A DNA stretch of 64,000 nucleotides from Xenopus tropicalis (taxonomy: Eukaryota; Chordata; Amphibia; Anura; Pipidae): positions 153,743,658 to 153,807,657 of the forward strand of contig NC_030679.2 of assembly GCF_000004195.4 (NCBI RefSeq). The letters are read 5' to 3'. The notes below the pieces were generated by a model. It was not told where the DNA came from, did no database searches, and saw nothing but the letters and a program-made list of their open reading frames with translations. Positions 51,201 to 60,474 of the stretch are shown piece by piece. The translations under genes were made by a program, and so were the position numbers. Every line of letters begins with the position of its first letter. Position 1 is the stretch's first letter.

Positions 51201-54200
51201 AGGGCCAGGGCCCAGAGATGAGGGCGATAGAAGGGCCGGGGCCCAGTGTTGGTGCTGATAAATAGTGTATGATGTTCATGTGACTTCAGTGTAAGTGGTC
51301 AGTGCAAAAGGATGTTAGAGTGTGGGGTAAGGTGAGTGTTAGCTTATTGTAAAGAGCAGGAGCAGCCCCTGATGTTGCTGTAACCGTAAGGTCAGTGCCC
51401 AATGTTGTGTAACAGCCAGTTCCGTTAGACAGTTAGTGCCACGTGGTTAGCATGGAGGTTAGTGCCGTTTTTATGGTAGGGCAATAGGGCAGTAGGGAAG
51501 AATATCATTACCAGAGAGATCCACTTCAGTTGCTGTGTGCCTCCATCGCTGAATATCAGGCTGTAAATTCATCTGCGTCACTTTCACTGTGCAGCCCCCG
51601 GCGACATGTTCCAAGATTAATGCCCCCTCGGCAGGACGAGTTGGAGAAAAACGTCCACCGAGAGCCAAAATGCCCCTTCCTTCTGAGAGAGGGGTAAGAG
51701 AATGCAGTAGCCGCCCATCTGAGACAAAGAGAGCAGGCAGGTAAGTAGGGTTAGCAGTGGGGGCAATAAGATTTGGGAATGGGAAGCAGGAACAGCGAGG
51801 GATTTATCTGCCTATGATTGGTGCAATTAGGGGAGAAGTAAAGGAGACACTCACGAGAAAGGAGGCATTAGATTAGAAATGTAAGAATAGTAAGTATCAG
51901 CCTATCAGAGTGAGGGGCAAGAGATAAAGTGAAGGGGTCCAATCAGCCAGGCCATGAGGTACATTGTGCAGCAGGGGGTAAAGCTAAAGGGGCAGATCAA
52001 TTAGAATGAGGATGGTTCTGCAAGTGCAGTTGTTTAGAGCTAAAAGGTAAGTATATTGGGTCTGTGCCAGAGGTTCCCATGAGTGTAGGAGGGAGATTAG
52101 GGGGTGTATTAGGTGCTGGAGGTTCCCATGAGTGTAGGAGGGAGATTAGTGGGGGCATTAGGTGCATTAGCCTCAAAGTCTGTTTCTGCAGTCTTACCCC
52201 AGCCTTCCATGGTCTGCTCCTGGTCCCAGCCGTCCCCACCCCGCAAAAGGACATGTAAGTCCATTAACCTTTGGTGCCGGCCGTCCTTCTCCCCAAAGCC
52301 GCCGGTTGTTACGACGCCATGAGATGCCATGTGACAGGATCGGTGGCCAAAGCGGCGCAGACCAGTGACTGGCACGGGGAAGGGAACGGCTGCTAGGGAC
52401 CCGCTAGGGACTGGCCTAGGGCCCATTTCAAACTCTGTAGAGCAAAACAAAAAGTCAGAAAAAGGTTATCATTCAGCTGTAGTTGTGAGAATACCCAATA
52501 CAGCAAAGCTGTCATTCAGTACAGCAAATATGTATTTATCCCAAATATCAGCCTCGCTCAGCCCCACTCCCCCTATTGCTCCGAGACCCCGGGGGCTGTT
52601 TAGGAACCTTTGATCTGTAAGCCTCAAGGGAATAAAAACGACACATACATTGTGTCCTTTATACGCGCACCGAATATCGTATGAAACAAGGTCTCCTACA
52701 ATATCATTGGTGCGTATATGGCCAGCTTTAGGAAGGCAGAGGGGACAACAGAACCAACTGATTGCCAGTACCCTCATATAGGGCATAGCACTCTGAGATA
52801 ATAACCTTACATGTCTTTGCCCTCAGCTTTTTACCTAGCTTATTTAGTAATTTGGTACAAATGAAATAGAGGTCACACATTTGTTCAAACCTGTGCATCT
52901 CTCAGGAACAGGACACAAACATGGATGTTCTGCCAGGAAACCTTGTGAAGCGACAAGGATAAAATAATGGGAACATTTCAAGTGCAGCTCCTACAAGAGA
53001 AAAGGCACAAAGATGCTTGTGAGAATATTCAGATAACAGACATGTAAGAGAAAATGAGAAACAGATGAGAGCCCAGTGACCAGAGGGTTCATATGGTGGA
53101 GGGTTAATAGGGAATTGTAGGAGGCAATGCACTGAGATATGGAGAAAAGAGGTGAGACAGGACAGACAAAAAGTGTGGGAAAAACAAAATAGGGAATAGA
53201 TAAAGAGATGAAATAGGGAAAAGATAGAGAGAGAAAATAGGCAATACAGAGAGGAAATAGGGAAAAGATAGAGAAAATAGGGAAACGTAAGAGATAAAAT
53301 AGGGAATAGATACAGAGAGGAAATAGGGAAAAGATAGAGAGAAAATAGGGAATAGATACAGAGAGGAAATAGGGAATAGATATAAGGATAAAATAGGGAA
53401 TAGATACAGAGAGGAAAGAGGGAAAAGATAGAGAGAAAATAGGGAATAGATACAGAGAGGAAATAGGGAATAGATATAGGGATAAAATAGGGAATAGATA
53501 CAGAGAGGAAATAGGGAAAAGATAGAGATAAAATAGGGAATAGATAAAGAGATAAAATAGGGAAAAGATAGAGATAAAATAGGGAATAGATACAGAGAGG
53601 AAATGAAATAGGGAATAGATATAGAGAGAAAATAGGGAATAGATAGAGAGAGAAAATAGGGAATAGATAGAGAGAGAAAATAGGGAATAGATAGAGAGAG
53701 AAAATAGGGAATAGATATAGGGATAAAATAGGGAATAGATATAGGGATAAAATAGGGAATAGACAGAGGAAATAGGGAAAAGATATAGGGATAAAATAGG
53801 GAATAGATATAGGGATAAAATAGGGAATAGACAAAGAGGAAATAGGGAAAAGATATAGGGATAAATAGGGAAAAGATATAGAGAGAAAAGGTAAAAAGAA
53901 AAAACAGAAAAGAGACAGAAAAGAGAGGGCAGAGAGAAGAGGGACAGTGATGGAACAGAGAGCAATGACAGACTGAAGAGACAGTACAGACAAATGAAAC
54001 AAGACAGTAGGATCAGAGAAGAAAGGAATATACTGCAAAGAAGAAGAAAAGGGGGACAGGAACAGAACAGGGGGAAACTGTTACCTCAAATTCATCAAAA
54101 GGCTCCAAGTTGTGAATCCGCTGCACCTCCGGCAAAGGGACACAGGAAGCACAGAACTCATTCATATCGAGGGCTCGGCACGTCTTCCAGCCCTGCAAAT

Positions 54201-57200
54201 ATAGAGAAACTTACCCAGTGCTACAGGCGCCATCATCTCTAGACTTTCCACTATGCGCCCAGTGTGTGTAACGAGATGCACAAACCGGGTCATTATGGGA
54301 AAATAACTTAATGCATTCATTAAGCCCAGCCAATGAGGGCACTCTGGTACGAGCAAGAAATACCCAGGGACTGAAGCAACTCTAACCCTAACCCCAATGC
54401 AGAATACACAGTCACTAACTGTGATATGGGCACGGATATGGGGTTTCCACAAAAGAGACCCCATAGATTTATACTGAATCAATATATACATTTATATGCA
54501 GAAAGTCCTGCAGACCTTAGACAGTTGCCAGCGGTGTGAGCACAATGCTCCTATAGGGTGAAACACAAAGGGGAACAGAGCATCTCCCCCCATATTATGG
54601 ATTTATTACCCAGCAGTGCAACAGCGGCTGTCAGCCAATCAGTTATTAGCCATTTCAGCTGTAGTCTAGGCCAGAAAATTCTGTTCTGATATAAAAAGAA
54701 CTGTTATACACTTATTCCCTCTAACAAACTGAGCGGATACCCAACCTTCAGTTGGATCTGTGCAACACAAACTTCTACACACTCATGGCACACTGCTACA
54801 CAAACTGATGGTTACACAGCTAAGAGCACAGAAAGCCCCGCTGGGTCACTAACCTTGTGAAGAAACCTCTGCTCCTGGTCCTGTATGTGAGGGAACTCAC
54901 TGAGCGACAGCAATGGGGAATTCAGAGAAGCAAAATGGCTGGTCATCACACGCCCAAAGGGGTCACTGGGGCAGCTCTGCTCATACAGGACAAAACGCGA
55001 ATCTCTGAAACGTTCTGCCGCCCAGCCAATCAGCGCTGTGGATCTGCAGAAAGGGACAGATCTTGCTTTAGATTTATTTATACTAAAAGCTTGTAGTGGC
55101 CTGTGGGCCAAGCAGAACTGTTACACAAAGCCTTACCGTGCCGGGTCCATATAACACAGCGCCACTTCTCCCAGAACCAATGTTGGGCAGTCCCACGAGA
55201 GGCCAGCTAAGTTCAGAGCAGCATCAAGACTGGAAACTTCAGTCAGATCCACTCCGAGCAGTTTGTATCCCTGAGATAAGAGAACCAGTGGCCCTGGTGA
55301 GACAGTAGGAAACCCAGAATGCCTGGTTACATGCGCACACTCTAATCTGCAACCCGAATGTCTCCTCCCATATAAATGTACAGTATCAGAACCAGCAGCC
55401 CCGGTGAGACAGTGGGAAACCCAGAATGGCTGGTTACATGCACTCTAATCTGCAACCAGAATGTCTCCTCCCATATAAATGTACAGTATCAGAACCAGTG
55501 GCCCCGGTGAGCCAGTAGGAAACCCAGAATGCCTGGTTACATGCACTCTAATCTGCTACCCGAATGTCTCCTCCCACATAAATGTACAGTATCAAAACCA
55601 GTGGCCCCGGTGAGACAGTGGGAAACCCAGAATGGCTAGTTACATGCACTCTAATCTGCAACCCGAATGTCCCCTCCCACACCCACAGGGGTTAATTTTT
55701 CTGCTCTTGCAGTGGGGGGCCCTGAGGAGAGAGTCAGGGACCCAGAATGCCTGGTTATATACAGACAGACTGAGCCTCTTACCCAGAAGCAGTTGCTCAC
55801 ACTGAGCACATAACTCACTGCAAAGGGTTTATACATTTGTATTTATTGGAGCCTGGTGCAAATATAATATTGGGGTGCTCACCATTGCCATCCGGGGTCA
55901 CATAGCTGCCCAGTAGATCTCTAAGATCCCCCGACTGTTCTATGAGAAGGCACTTGCGCTTTACCACGGAGGGAAAATCCACTTCCCAAACGCACAGGGG
56001 GGATTCCGACTGCATCCGCAGACGGAAGAATAAGGAATCAAATCCACATCCCAGCGACACAACCTGGAGAATGGAGAAACATGGAACGTTTTTGGGCAGA
56101 ATCCAATGATGATCCTCCCAAAATTAACCGTTTCAGATTACAAGTTACTGTACTTTGCTGGGGAGAATTCCATCAGCTCCTGCATCTGTTTTTACCCTAA
56201 AATTCCTCCAGTGATTAACCAGTCACCTACATTTAAACTTATTAAGGAGATGTTTTCATCCAAATTTCAGGCACCACCCATGCTGGTACCGTCCCTGGGG
56301 GTATCATTGCCTGAGCCGGTCCCCGAGGGTATCATTGCCTGAGCCGGTCCCCGAGGGTATCAGTGCCTGAGCCGGTCCCGAGGGTATCAGTGCCTGGGCC
56401 GGTCCCCGAGGGTATCAGTGCCTGAGCCGGTCCCCGAGGGTATCAGTGCCTGAGCCCAACTGGGCCAGCTTTTCCCCATAACTGAGCCCATTCCCTTTAT
56501 CAGCTTAGTTGCTCTTCTCTGTACTTTCTCTATTTCATTACTGCACCCCCTTATATATTTATATATAGTGACCCCCCCTTAACTGCCCCTTCCCCAGTGT
56601 AACCAATCCCAACTGGGCCAGCCTTTCCCCATAACTGAGCCCATTCCCTTTATCAGCTTAGTCGCTCTTCCCTGTACTTTCTCTATTTCATTACTGCCCC
56701 CCCTTATATATTTATATATAGTGACCCCCCCCCTTAACTGCCCCTTCACCAGTGTAACCAATCCCAACTGGGCCTTTCCCCATAACTGAGCCCATTCCCT
56801 TTATCAGATTAGTCGCTCTTCTCTGTACTTTCTCTATTTCATTACTGCCCCCCCTTATATATTTATATATAGTGACCCCCCCCCCCCCCCTTAACTGCCC
56901 CTTCCCTAGTGTAACCAATCCCAACTGGGCCAGCCTTTCCCCATAACTGAGCCCATTCCCTTTATCAGCTTAGTCGCTCTTCCCTGTACTTTCTCTATTT
57001 CATTACTGCCCCCCCTTATATATTTATATATACATAGTGACCCCCCCTTAAATGCCCCTTTCCCAGTGTAACCAATCCCAACCGGACCCAGCCTTTCCCC
57101 ATAACTGAGCCCATTCCCTTTATCAGCTTAGTCGCTCTTTTCTGTACTTTCTCTATTTCATTACTGCACCCCCTTATATATTTATATATAGTGATCTTAC

Positions 57201-60069
57201 CCCCCCCTTAACTGCCCCTTCCCCAGTGTAACCAATCCAAACTGGGCCAGCCTTTCCCCATAACTGAGCCCATTCCCTTTATCAGCTTAGTTGCTCTTCT
57301 CTGTACTTTCTCTATTTCATTACTGCCCTCCCTTATATATAGTGATCCTAGCCCCCCTTTATTGCCCCTTCCCCAGTGTAACCAATCCCAACTGGGCCAG
57401 CTTTTCCCCATAACTGAGCCCATTCCCTTTATCAGCTTAGTTGCTCTTTTCTGTACTTTCTCTATTTCATTACTGCACCCCCTTATATATTTATATATAG
57501 TGACCCCCCCCCCTTAACTGCCCCTTCCCCAGTGTAACCAATCCCAACTGGGCCAGCCTTTCCCCATAACTGAGCCCATTCCCTTTATCAGCTTAGTCGC
57601 TCTTTTCTGTACTTTCTCTATTTCATTACTGCACCCCTTTATATATTTATATATAGTGATCCTACCCCCCCTTAACTGCCCCTTCCCCAGTGTAACCAAT
57701 CCCAACTGGGCCTTTCCCCATAACTGAGCCCATTCCCTTTATCAGCTTAGTCACTCTTCTCTGTACTTTCTCTATTTCATTACTGCCCCCCCCCCCCTTA
57801 TATATTTATATACAGTGATCCTACCCCCCCCCTTAACTGCCCATTCCCCAGTGTAACCAATCCCAACTGGGCCAGCCTTTCCCCATAACTGAGCCCATTC
57901 CCTTTATCAGCTTAGTCGCTCTTCTCTGCACTTTCTCTATTTCATTACTGCCCCCCTTATATTTTTATATATAGTGACCCCCCCCCCCTTAACTGCCCCT
58001 TCCCCAGTGTAACCAATCCCAACTGGGCCAGCCTTTCCCCATAACTGAGCCCCTTCCCTTTATCAGCTTAGTCACTCTTCTCTGTACTTTCCCCATTTCA
58101 TTACTGCCCCCCCTGCATACTTTAGATGGGGCATTACCATTGTTTAGTTAGGGGGGAGAATGACCCTCTCCTCCCATGAATCTATACAAAGATACAAACC
58201 TGTCTGTGGTCACAGCTCTGTGTGTCTCGTATAAATTCGTTGATACAATGAGTGACAGCTTGAGATCGCACACAGTACCCCCTGCAAGAAAAGAAGAATG
58301 ATTTTTACGGGGTTACCATTATTATCATTATTTTTATGGGGTAACCAGTAACAGAAAAATGTAACATGATTTTGGCTTAGTAAATACATGTCCTGGCCAT
58401 TGGCTGCAAGAGAGCGAGATGCCCCAGGCTGACCAGCCGGGCTGCCCAATGGGAGGGGATAAAACTCTGGGAGAGGGAGGAGCAAGAGACCCACAGATGT
58501 TTGAGGGTTCTCTGCCATTACCAGACCTGAGAAGCAAGTCCAGGGACCCTGCTGTATGTTTCTGATATAAGCAGTATGGGGGGGGGCACAATTGGTGCTT
58601 GGAACCCACCGCTTTTGCTTCTACTGCATCTTGCTAAAATAAAAGCTACTTTTTCTTGAAGAGACTTAAAGTTGTGCCAATCACTGCTCTATGGGCCTGA
58701 AACAAGACGCCCCCCAATAAGCACAGGCTCCCCGACATTCCACAAAGTAATAATCTCATATGCCTCAAGGAGCAGAATCATTTCATTTAAACTGAATAGG
58801 GGTGTATACTGTACCCGAGAAGGGTTTGGGGGTCTGCGTGGGTAACAGACTGTGCAACCCCAATCCTGTCAGATACCCGTCAGGCACAGCACAGAAAATG
58901 AATTACCTGTGGATCAGTGGGGACCTCCTGCAGTTACGATTCACAAAATTTTTCTGATATTCATCTTCGAAATAACCCAGGGATGCCGCAGAGACTTTAC
59001 TGAGAGTACTGCAGTCATTGGTACTCTGTACCTGCAACGAGACAGACAGTAACAGCCTGAGAGTACTGCAGTCATTGGTACTCTCTACCTGCAATGAGAC
59101 AGATAGTAACAGCCTGAGAGTACAGCAGTCACTGGTACTCTGTACCTGCAATGAGACAGGCAGTAACAGCCTGAGAGTACAGCAGTCATTGGTACTCTGT
59201 ACCTGCAACGAGACAGACAGTAACAGCCTGAGAGTACTGCAGTCATTGGTACTCTCTACCTGCAATGAGACAGATAGTAACAGCCTGAGAGTACAGCAGT
59301 CACTGGTACTCTGTACCTGCAATGAGACAGGCAGTAACAGCCTGAGAGTACAGCAGTCATTGGTACTCTGTACCTGCAACGAGACAGACAGTAACAGCCT
59401 GAGAGTACTGCAGTCATTGGTACTCTCTACCTGCAATGAGACAGATAGTAACAGCCTGAGAGTACAGCAGTCACTGGTACTCTGTACCTGCAATGAGACA
59501 GGCAGTAACAGCCTGAGAGTACAGCAGTCACTGGTATTCTGTACCTGCAATGAGACAGGCAGTAACAGCCTGAGAGTACAGCAGTCACTGGTATTCTGTA
59601 CCTGCAATGAGACAGGCAGTAACAGCCTGAGCGTACAGCAGTCACTGGTACTCTGTACTTGCAATGAGACAGGCAGTAACAGCCTGAGAGTACAGCAGTC
59701 ACTGGTACTCTGTACCTGCAATGAGAGTAGTATTAACAGCCTGAGAGTACTGCAGTCACTGGTACTCTGTACTTGCAATGAGAGTAGTATTAACAGCCTG
59801 AGAGTACTGCAGTCATTGGTACTCTGTACTTGCAATGAGACAGGCAGTAACAGCCTTGTAGAAGGTACTACAGTGACATCTGTTCCTATTAGAGAAATAG
59901 GCAGCAATACATTAACCCTTTTTATGGGCAGATTTTGCCTACAGACAGGGGAGGGGGTTCAAGTGAATAAAAAAAAAAAAACATAAGAAAACTGATAATC
60001 CAAATATAGTCACCCCAATGTAACCGTAGTGCCCCTCGTGGCAATACTTACCCTGCTGTTACTCTTCAT
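45113..60069 (-). CDS. LCMT2: LCMT2/TYW4: tRNA wybutosine-synthesising protein 4 (14 coding exons, full span)
   Basis: The joined exons give 2004 coding bases, 667 residues plus stop; human LCMT2 has 686. The enzyme is a SAM-dependent leucine-carboxyl-methyltransferase-like protein that methylates and methoxycarbonylates the side chain in the last step of wybutosine synthesis at G37 of tRNA-Phe. Residues 1-315 are the methyltransferase domain, with the SAM motif [15 protein letters not shown] at 76-90 and NLEPFDEFE near its end. Residues about 340-667 form a kelch-type propeller ([48 protein letters not shown]). All phases join and all borders are GT/AG. The human gene is intronless, so this split gene probably shows the ancestral form. 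Several introns are minisatellites that include splice sites. Confidence 0.96.
46010..47757. repeat. ATCCTATCCCATACT minisatellite in LCMT2 intron 13
   Basis: Short units such as ATCCAATACTATCCTATCCC with many local variants and longer higher-order blocks (ATCTAATCCAATACCAATAC) in the right half. It is A/T/C only on the plus strand. Tyrosine/proline-rich open frames across it are artefacts. Confidence 0.93.
47772..47898 (-). repeat. 22-bp repeat copying the LCMT2 exon 13 donor
   Basis: Five units of CTGTGAGTATGAGAGAGAGA follow the true donor ACACG|GTGAGTATC on the minus strand. Each contains GTGAGTATG, a good donor core. Confidence 0.85.
47899..48034 (-). CDS. LCMT2: LCMT2 coding exon 13
   Basis: Residues 564-609, [20 protein letters not shown] to EYEIDT, fifth blade. 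The donor GTGAGTATC is followed by several GTGAGTATG decoys. Confidence 0.95.
48066..48242. repeat. 30-bp repeat with CCCTAACCCTAA, LCMT2 intron 12
   Basis: Five to six copies of AATAATAACCCCTAACCCTA plus AGCGCAGGGT. The CCCTAA part resembles the vertebrate telomere repeat, but the unit as a whole is not telomeric. Confidence 0.85.
48329..49250. repeat. 130-bp tandem repeat in LCMT2 intron 12, about 7-8 copies
   Basis: GTATCACTCATGTATTATAA recurs at 48329, 48459 and 48589, and so on. Units contain CCCATATAAAGGCACAAGGC. Two blocks (starting near 48421 and 49041) share the same rare variants, showing block duplication. Confidence 0.92.
49333..49520 (-). CDS. LCMT2: LCMT2 coding exon 12
   Basis: Residues 502-564, [20 protein letters not shown] to IPALTPR, fourth blade. 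Acceptor TGGCAG, donor GTAAGT. Confidence 0.95.
49596..49961. mobile_element. Probable T2-like MITE in LCMT2 intron 11
   Basis: The left end TTAAAGGACACAGACAC and right end GACTTCTCCTTTAA are inverted with TTAA at both tips. The inside is non-coding. Family assignment rests on the TTAAAGG tips only. Confidence 0.5.
50525..50683 (-). repeat. 29-bp repeat copying the start of LCMT2 intron 11
   Basis: On the minus strand the intron opens GTATGGTGTTGTCATGATAT, then G-runs, and about four more units repeat GTATGGTGTTGCCATGATGT or GTATGATGTTGCC. The exon 11 donor is therefore part of the first unit. Confidence 0.85.
50684..50781 (-). CDS. LCMT2: LCMT2 coding exon 11
   Basis: Residues 469-501, [20 protein letters not shown] to KMSWDQ, third blade. 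The donor GTATGG is the first unit of the tandem repeat that follows it. Confidence 0.94.
51040..51258. repeat. 31-bp GC-rich minisatellite in LCMT2 intron 10, about 7 copies
   Basis: The unit is GAAGGGCCGGGGCCCAGCGT followed by TGGGGGCGACA. The last two copies have diverged. Confidence 0.92.
51512..51718 (-). CDS. LCMT2: LCMT2 coding exon 10
   Basis: Residues 400-469, [29 protein letters not shown] and [11 protein letters not shown], second blade. Acceptor TCTCAG, donor GTAATG. Confidence 0.95.
52065..52165. repeat. 49-bp direct repeat, 2 copies, LCMT2 intron 9
   Basis: GGTTCCCATGAGTGTAGGAG, then GGAGATTAG and TATTAGGTGC, occurs twice in tandem about 40 bases from the exon 9 donor. Confidence 0.8.
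52198..52434 (-). CDS. LCMT2: LCMT2 coding exon 9
   Basis: Residues 321-400, with [10 protein letters not shown] and [15 protein letters not shown], the first kelch blade. Acceptor CTACAG, donor GTAAGA. Confidence 0.94.
52891..52990 (-). CDS. LCMT2: LCMT2 coding exon 8
   Basis: Residues 288-321, [17 protein letters not shown] to PVPERCT, the linker to the propeller. An internal CAAG|GTTTCC could act as an earlier donor in the same phase; the longer form fits the human length better. Confidence 0.85.
53130..53890. repeat. Purine-rich minisatellite in LCMT2 intron 7
   Basis: Variable units built on AAATAGGGAATAGATATAGG and GATACAGAGAGG. The plus strand is almost free of C. Its complement gives phenylalanine/leucine/serine-rich open frames up to 378 codons that are not genes. 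Confidence 0.93.
54085..54192 (-). CDS. LCMT2: LCMT2 coding exon 7
   Basis: Residues 252-287, [20 protein letters not shown] to NLEPFDEFE, which is strongly conserved in the LCMT family. Donor GTAACA. Confidence 0.95.
54193..54853. other. LCMT2: LCMT2 intron 6, nothing recognised
   Basis: About 660 bases of unique-looking sequence without repeats, motifs or plausible exons. Confidence 0.5.
54854..55043 (-). CDS. LCMT2: LCMT2 coding exon 6
   Basis: Residues 188-251, [20 protein letters not shown] to QRFLHK, including the conserved YEQ-type strand. Acceptor CTGCAG, donor GTTAGT. Confidence 0.95.
55137..55293 (-). CDS. LCMT2: LCMT2 coding exon 5
   Basis: Residues 136-188, [20 protein letters not shown] to ALCYMDPAR. 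Phase rules out the closer AG at TATCTCAG, which would give an early stop; the acceptor is CTCACCAG. Donor GTAAGG. Confidence 0.9.
55281..55760 (-). repeat. 105-bp tandem repeat derived from the LCMT2 exon 5 border
   Basis: AGAACCAGTGGCCC or close variants recur at about 55281, 55388, 55491 and 55595, followed by GGTGAGACAGT and AACCCAGAATG. The unit nearest the exon holds the working acceptor CACCAG; the other copies read CACCGG and lack AG at that point. Confidence 0.88.
55883..56063 (-). CDS. LCMT2: LCMT2 coding exon 4 (SAM motif)
   Basis: Residues 76-136. [15 protein letters not shown] is the SAM-binding glycine loop; [13 protein letters not shown] is the acidic strand after it. Acceptor CTCCAG, donor GTGAGC. 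Confidence 0.95.
56285..56458. repeat. 28-bp repeat in LCMT2 intron 3, about 6 copies
   Basis: GAGGGTATCAGTGCCTGAGC and CGGTCCCC alternate in tandem. It joins directly to the LINE-derived array. Confidence 0.88.
56459..58112 (-). repeat. 150-bp LINE-derived tandem repeat in LCMT2 intron 3, about 11 copies
   Basis: CCCCATAACTGAGCCC recurs about every 150 bases. Read on the minus strand the unit contains [17 protein letters not shown] and, one frame away, [15 protein letters not shown], both like the conserved C-terminus of CR1/L2-type LINE reverse transcriptases, followed by an AT-rich tail. The same unit lies in POLR2A intron 23 in the opposite orientation. Confidence 0.9.
58200..58281 (-). 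CDS. LCMT2: LCMT2 coding exon 3
   Basis: Residues 48-75, [19 protein letters not shown], helical part before the SAM motif. Acceptor TTGCAG, donor GTTTGT. Confidence 0.92.
58282..58906. other. LCMT2: LCMT2 intron 2, nothing recognised
   Basis: About 625 bases without tandem repeats or plausible exons. Confidence 0.5.
58907..59031 (-). CDS. LCMT2: LCMT2 coding exon 2
   Basis: Residues 7-48, [20 protein letters not shown] to RRSPLIHR. The nearest acceptor TTGCAG at 59032 is used here, but about 14 upstream copies of this acceptor and the first 33 exon bases exist, all in the same frame. Donor GTAATT. Confidence 0.85.
58998..59880 (-). repeat. LCMT2: 57-bp repeat of the LCMT2 exon 2 acceptor and exon start, 15 copies
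   Basis: On the minus strand each unit runs pyrimidine tract, CATTGCAG acceptor, then GTACAGAGTACCAATGACTG and CAGTACTCTCAG, which is exon 2 sequence. The 57-bp length keeps the exon frame open through all units (19 residues each). Three subtypes recur in the same order, giving a 171-bp higher-order period. About 12 copies keep TGCAG|GTA; the others read TGCAAG|TA. Confidence 0.92.
60052..60069 (-). CDS. LCMT2: LCMT2 coding exon 1
   Basis: Six codons, MKSNSR, then a strong donor GTAAGT. The start was chosen because it is the nearest upstream ATG with a donor in the right phase for exon 2. Transcript support would be needed to fix it. Confidence 0.7.
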
Positions 60070-60262
60070 GGCACAGAGTTGGCATCAGTCACTTTCCCCT
60101 GGAAACAGATAAAACTGTAAGTCAGTCCTGCTGGGGGGGGGCAATACACTATATACACTACTGGGGTAGCTCCTAGTACACTGCTGGGAGAGTTCCTATT
60201 GGGTGAGACCCTGACACACTACTACAAGTGCCCCACTAGGCTGTAGGTAGGTAAGGGGCATA

Positions 60263-60423
60263 TTTATCATGCTGTGTAAAAAGTGGAGGGAAACATTACT
60301 GGTGATGTTGCTCACAGCGGCCAATCAGATGCTTTGCTTTTCTGTTGAAATCTGCTTGCTGATTGGTTGCCCTGGGCAACATCACCTTTAATGCTTCTCT
60401 CCACTTTTTACACAGCATAATAA
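60263..60423. mobile_element. MITE upstream of LCMT2
   Basis: Inverted ends TTTATCATGCTGTGTAAAAA and TTTTTACACAGCATAATAA enclose about 160 non-coding bases with CCAATCAGATGCTTTGC. It lies about 200 bases upstream of the LCMT2 start. Family not named with certainty. Confidence 0.75.
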
Positions 60424-60474
60424 CAACAAGGGGAGGACCAATAGATTATAGGAGGGTACAAATACTGATAGCTC

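Noticed and set aside
52902..54038. A 378-codon Phe/Ser/Leu-rich frame on the minus strand
   Set aside because: It covers LCMT2 intron 7 repeats and overlaps exon 8 in a different frame; composition follows the purine-rich repeat.
55261..55277. TATCTCAG as the LCMT2 exon 5 acceptor
   Set aside because: It would join exon 4 in the wrong phase and give an early stop; the CACCAG 16 bases upstream keeps the frame.
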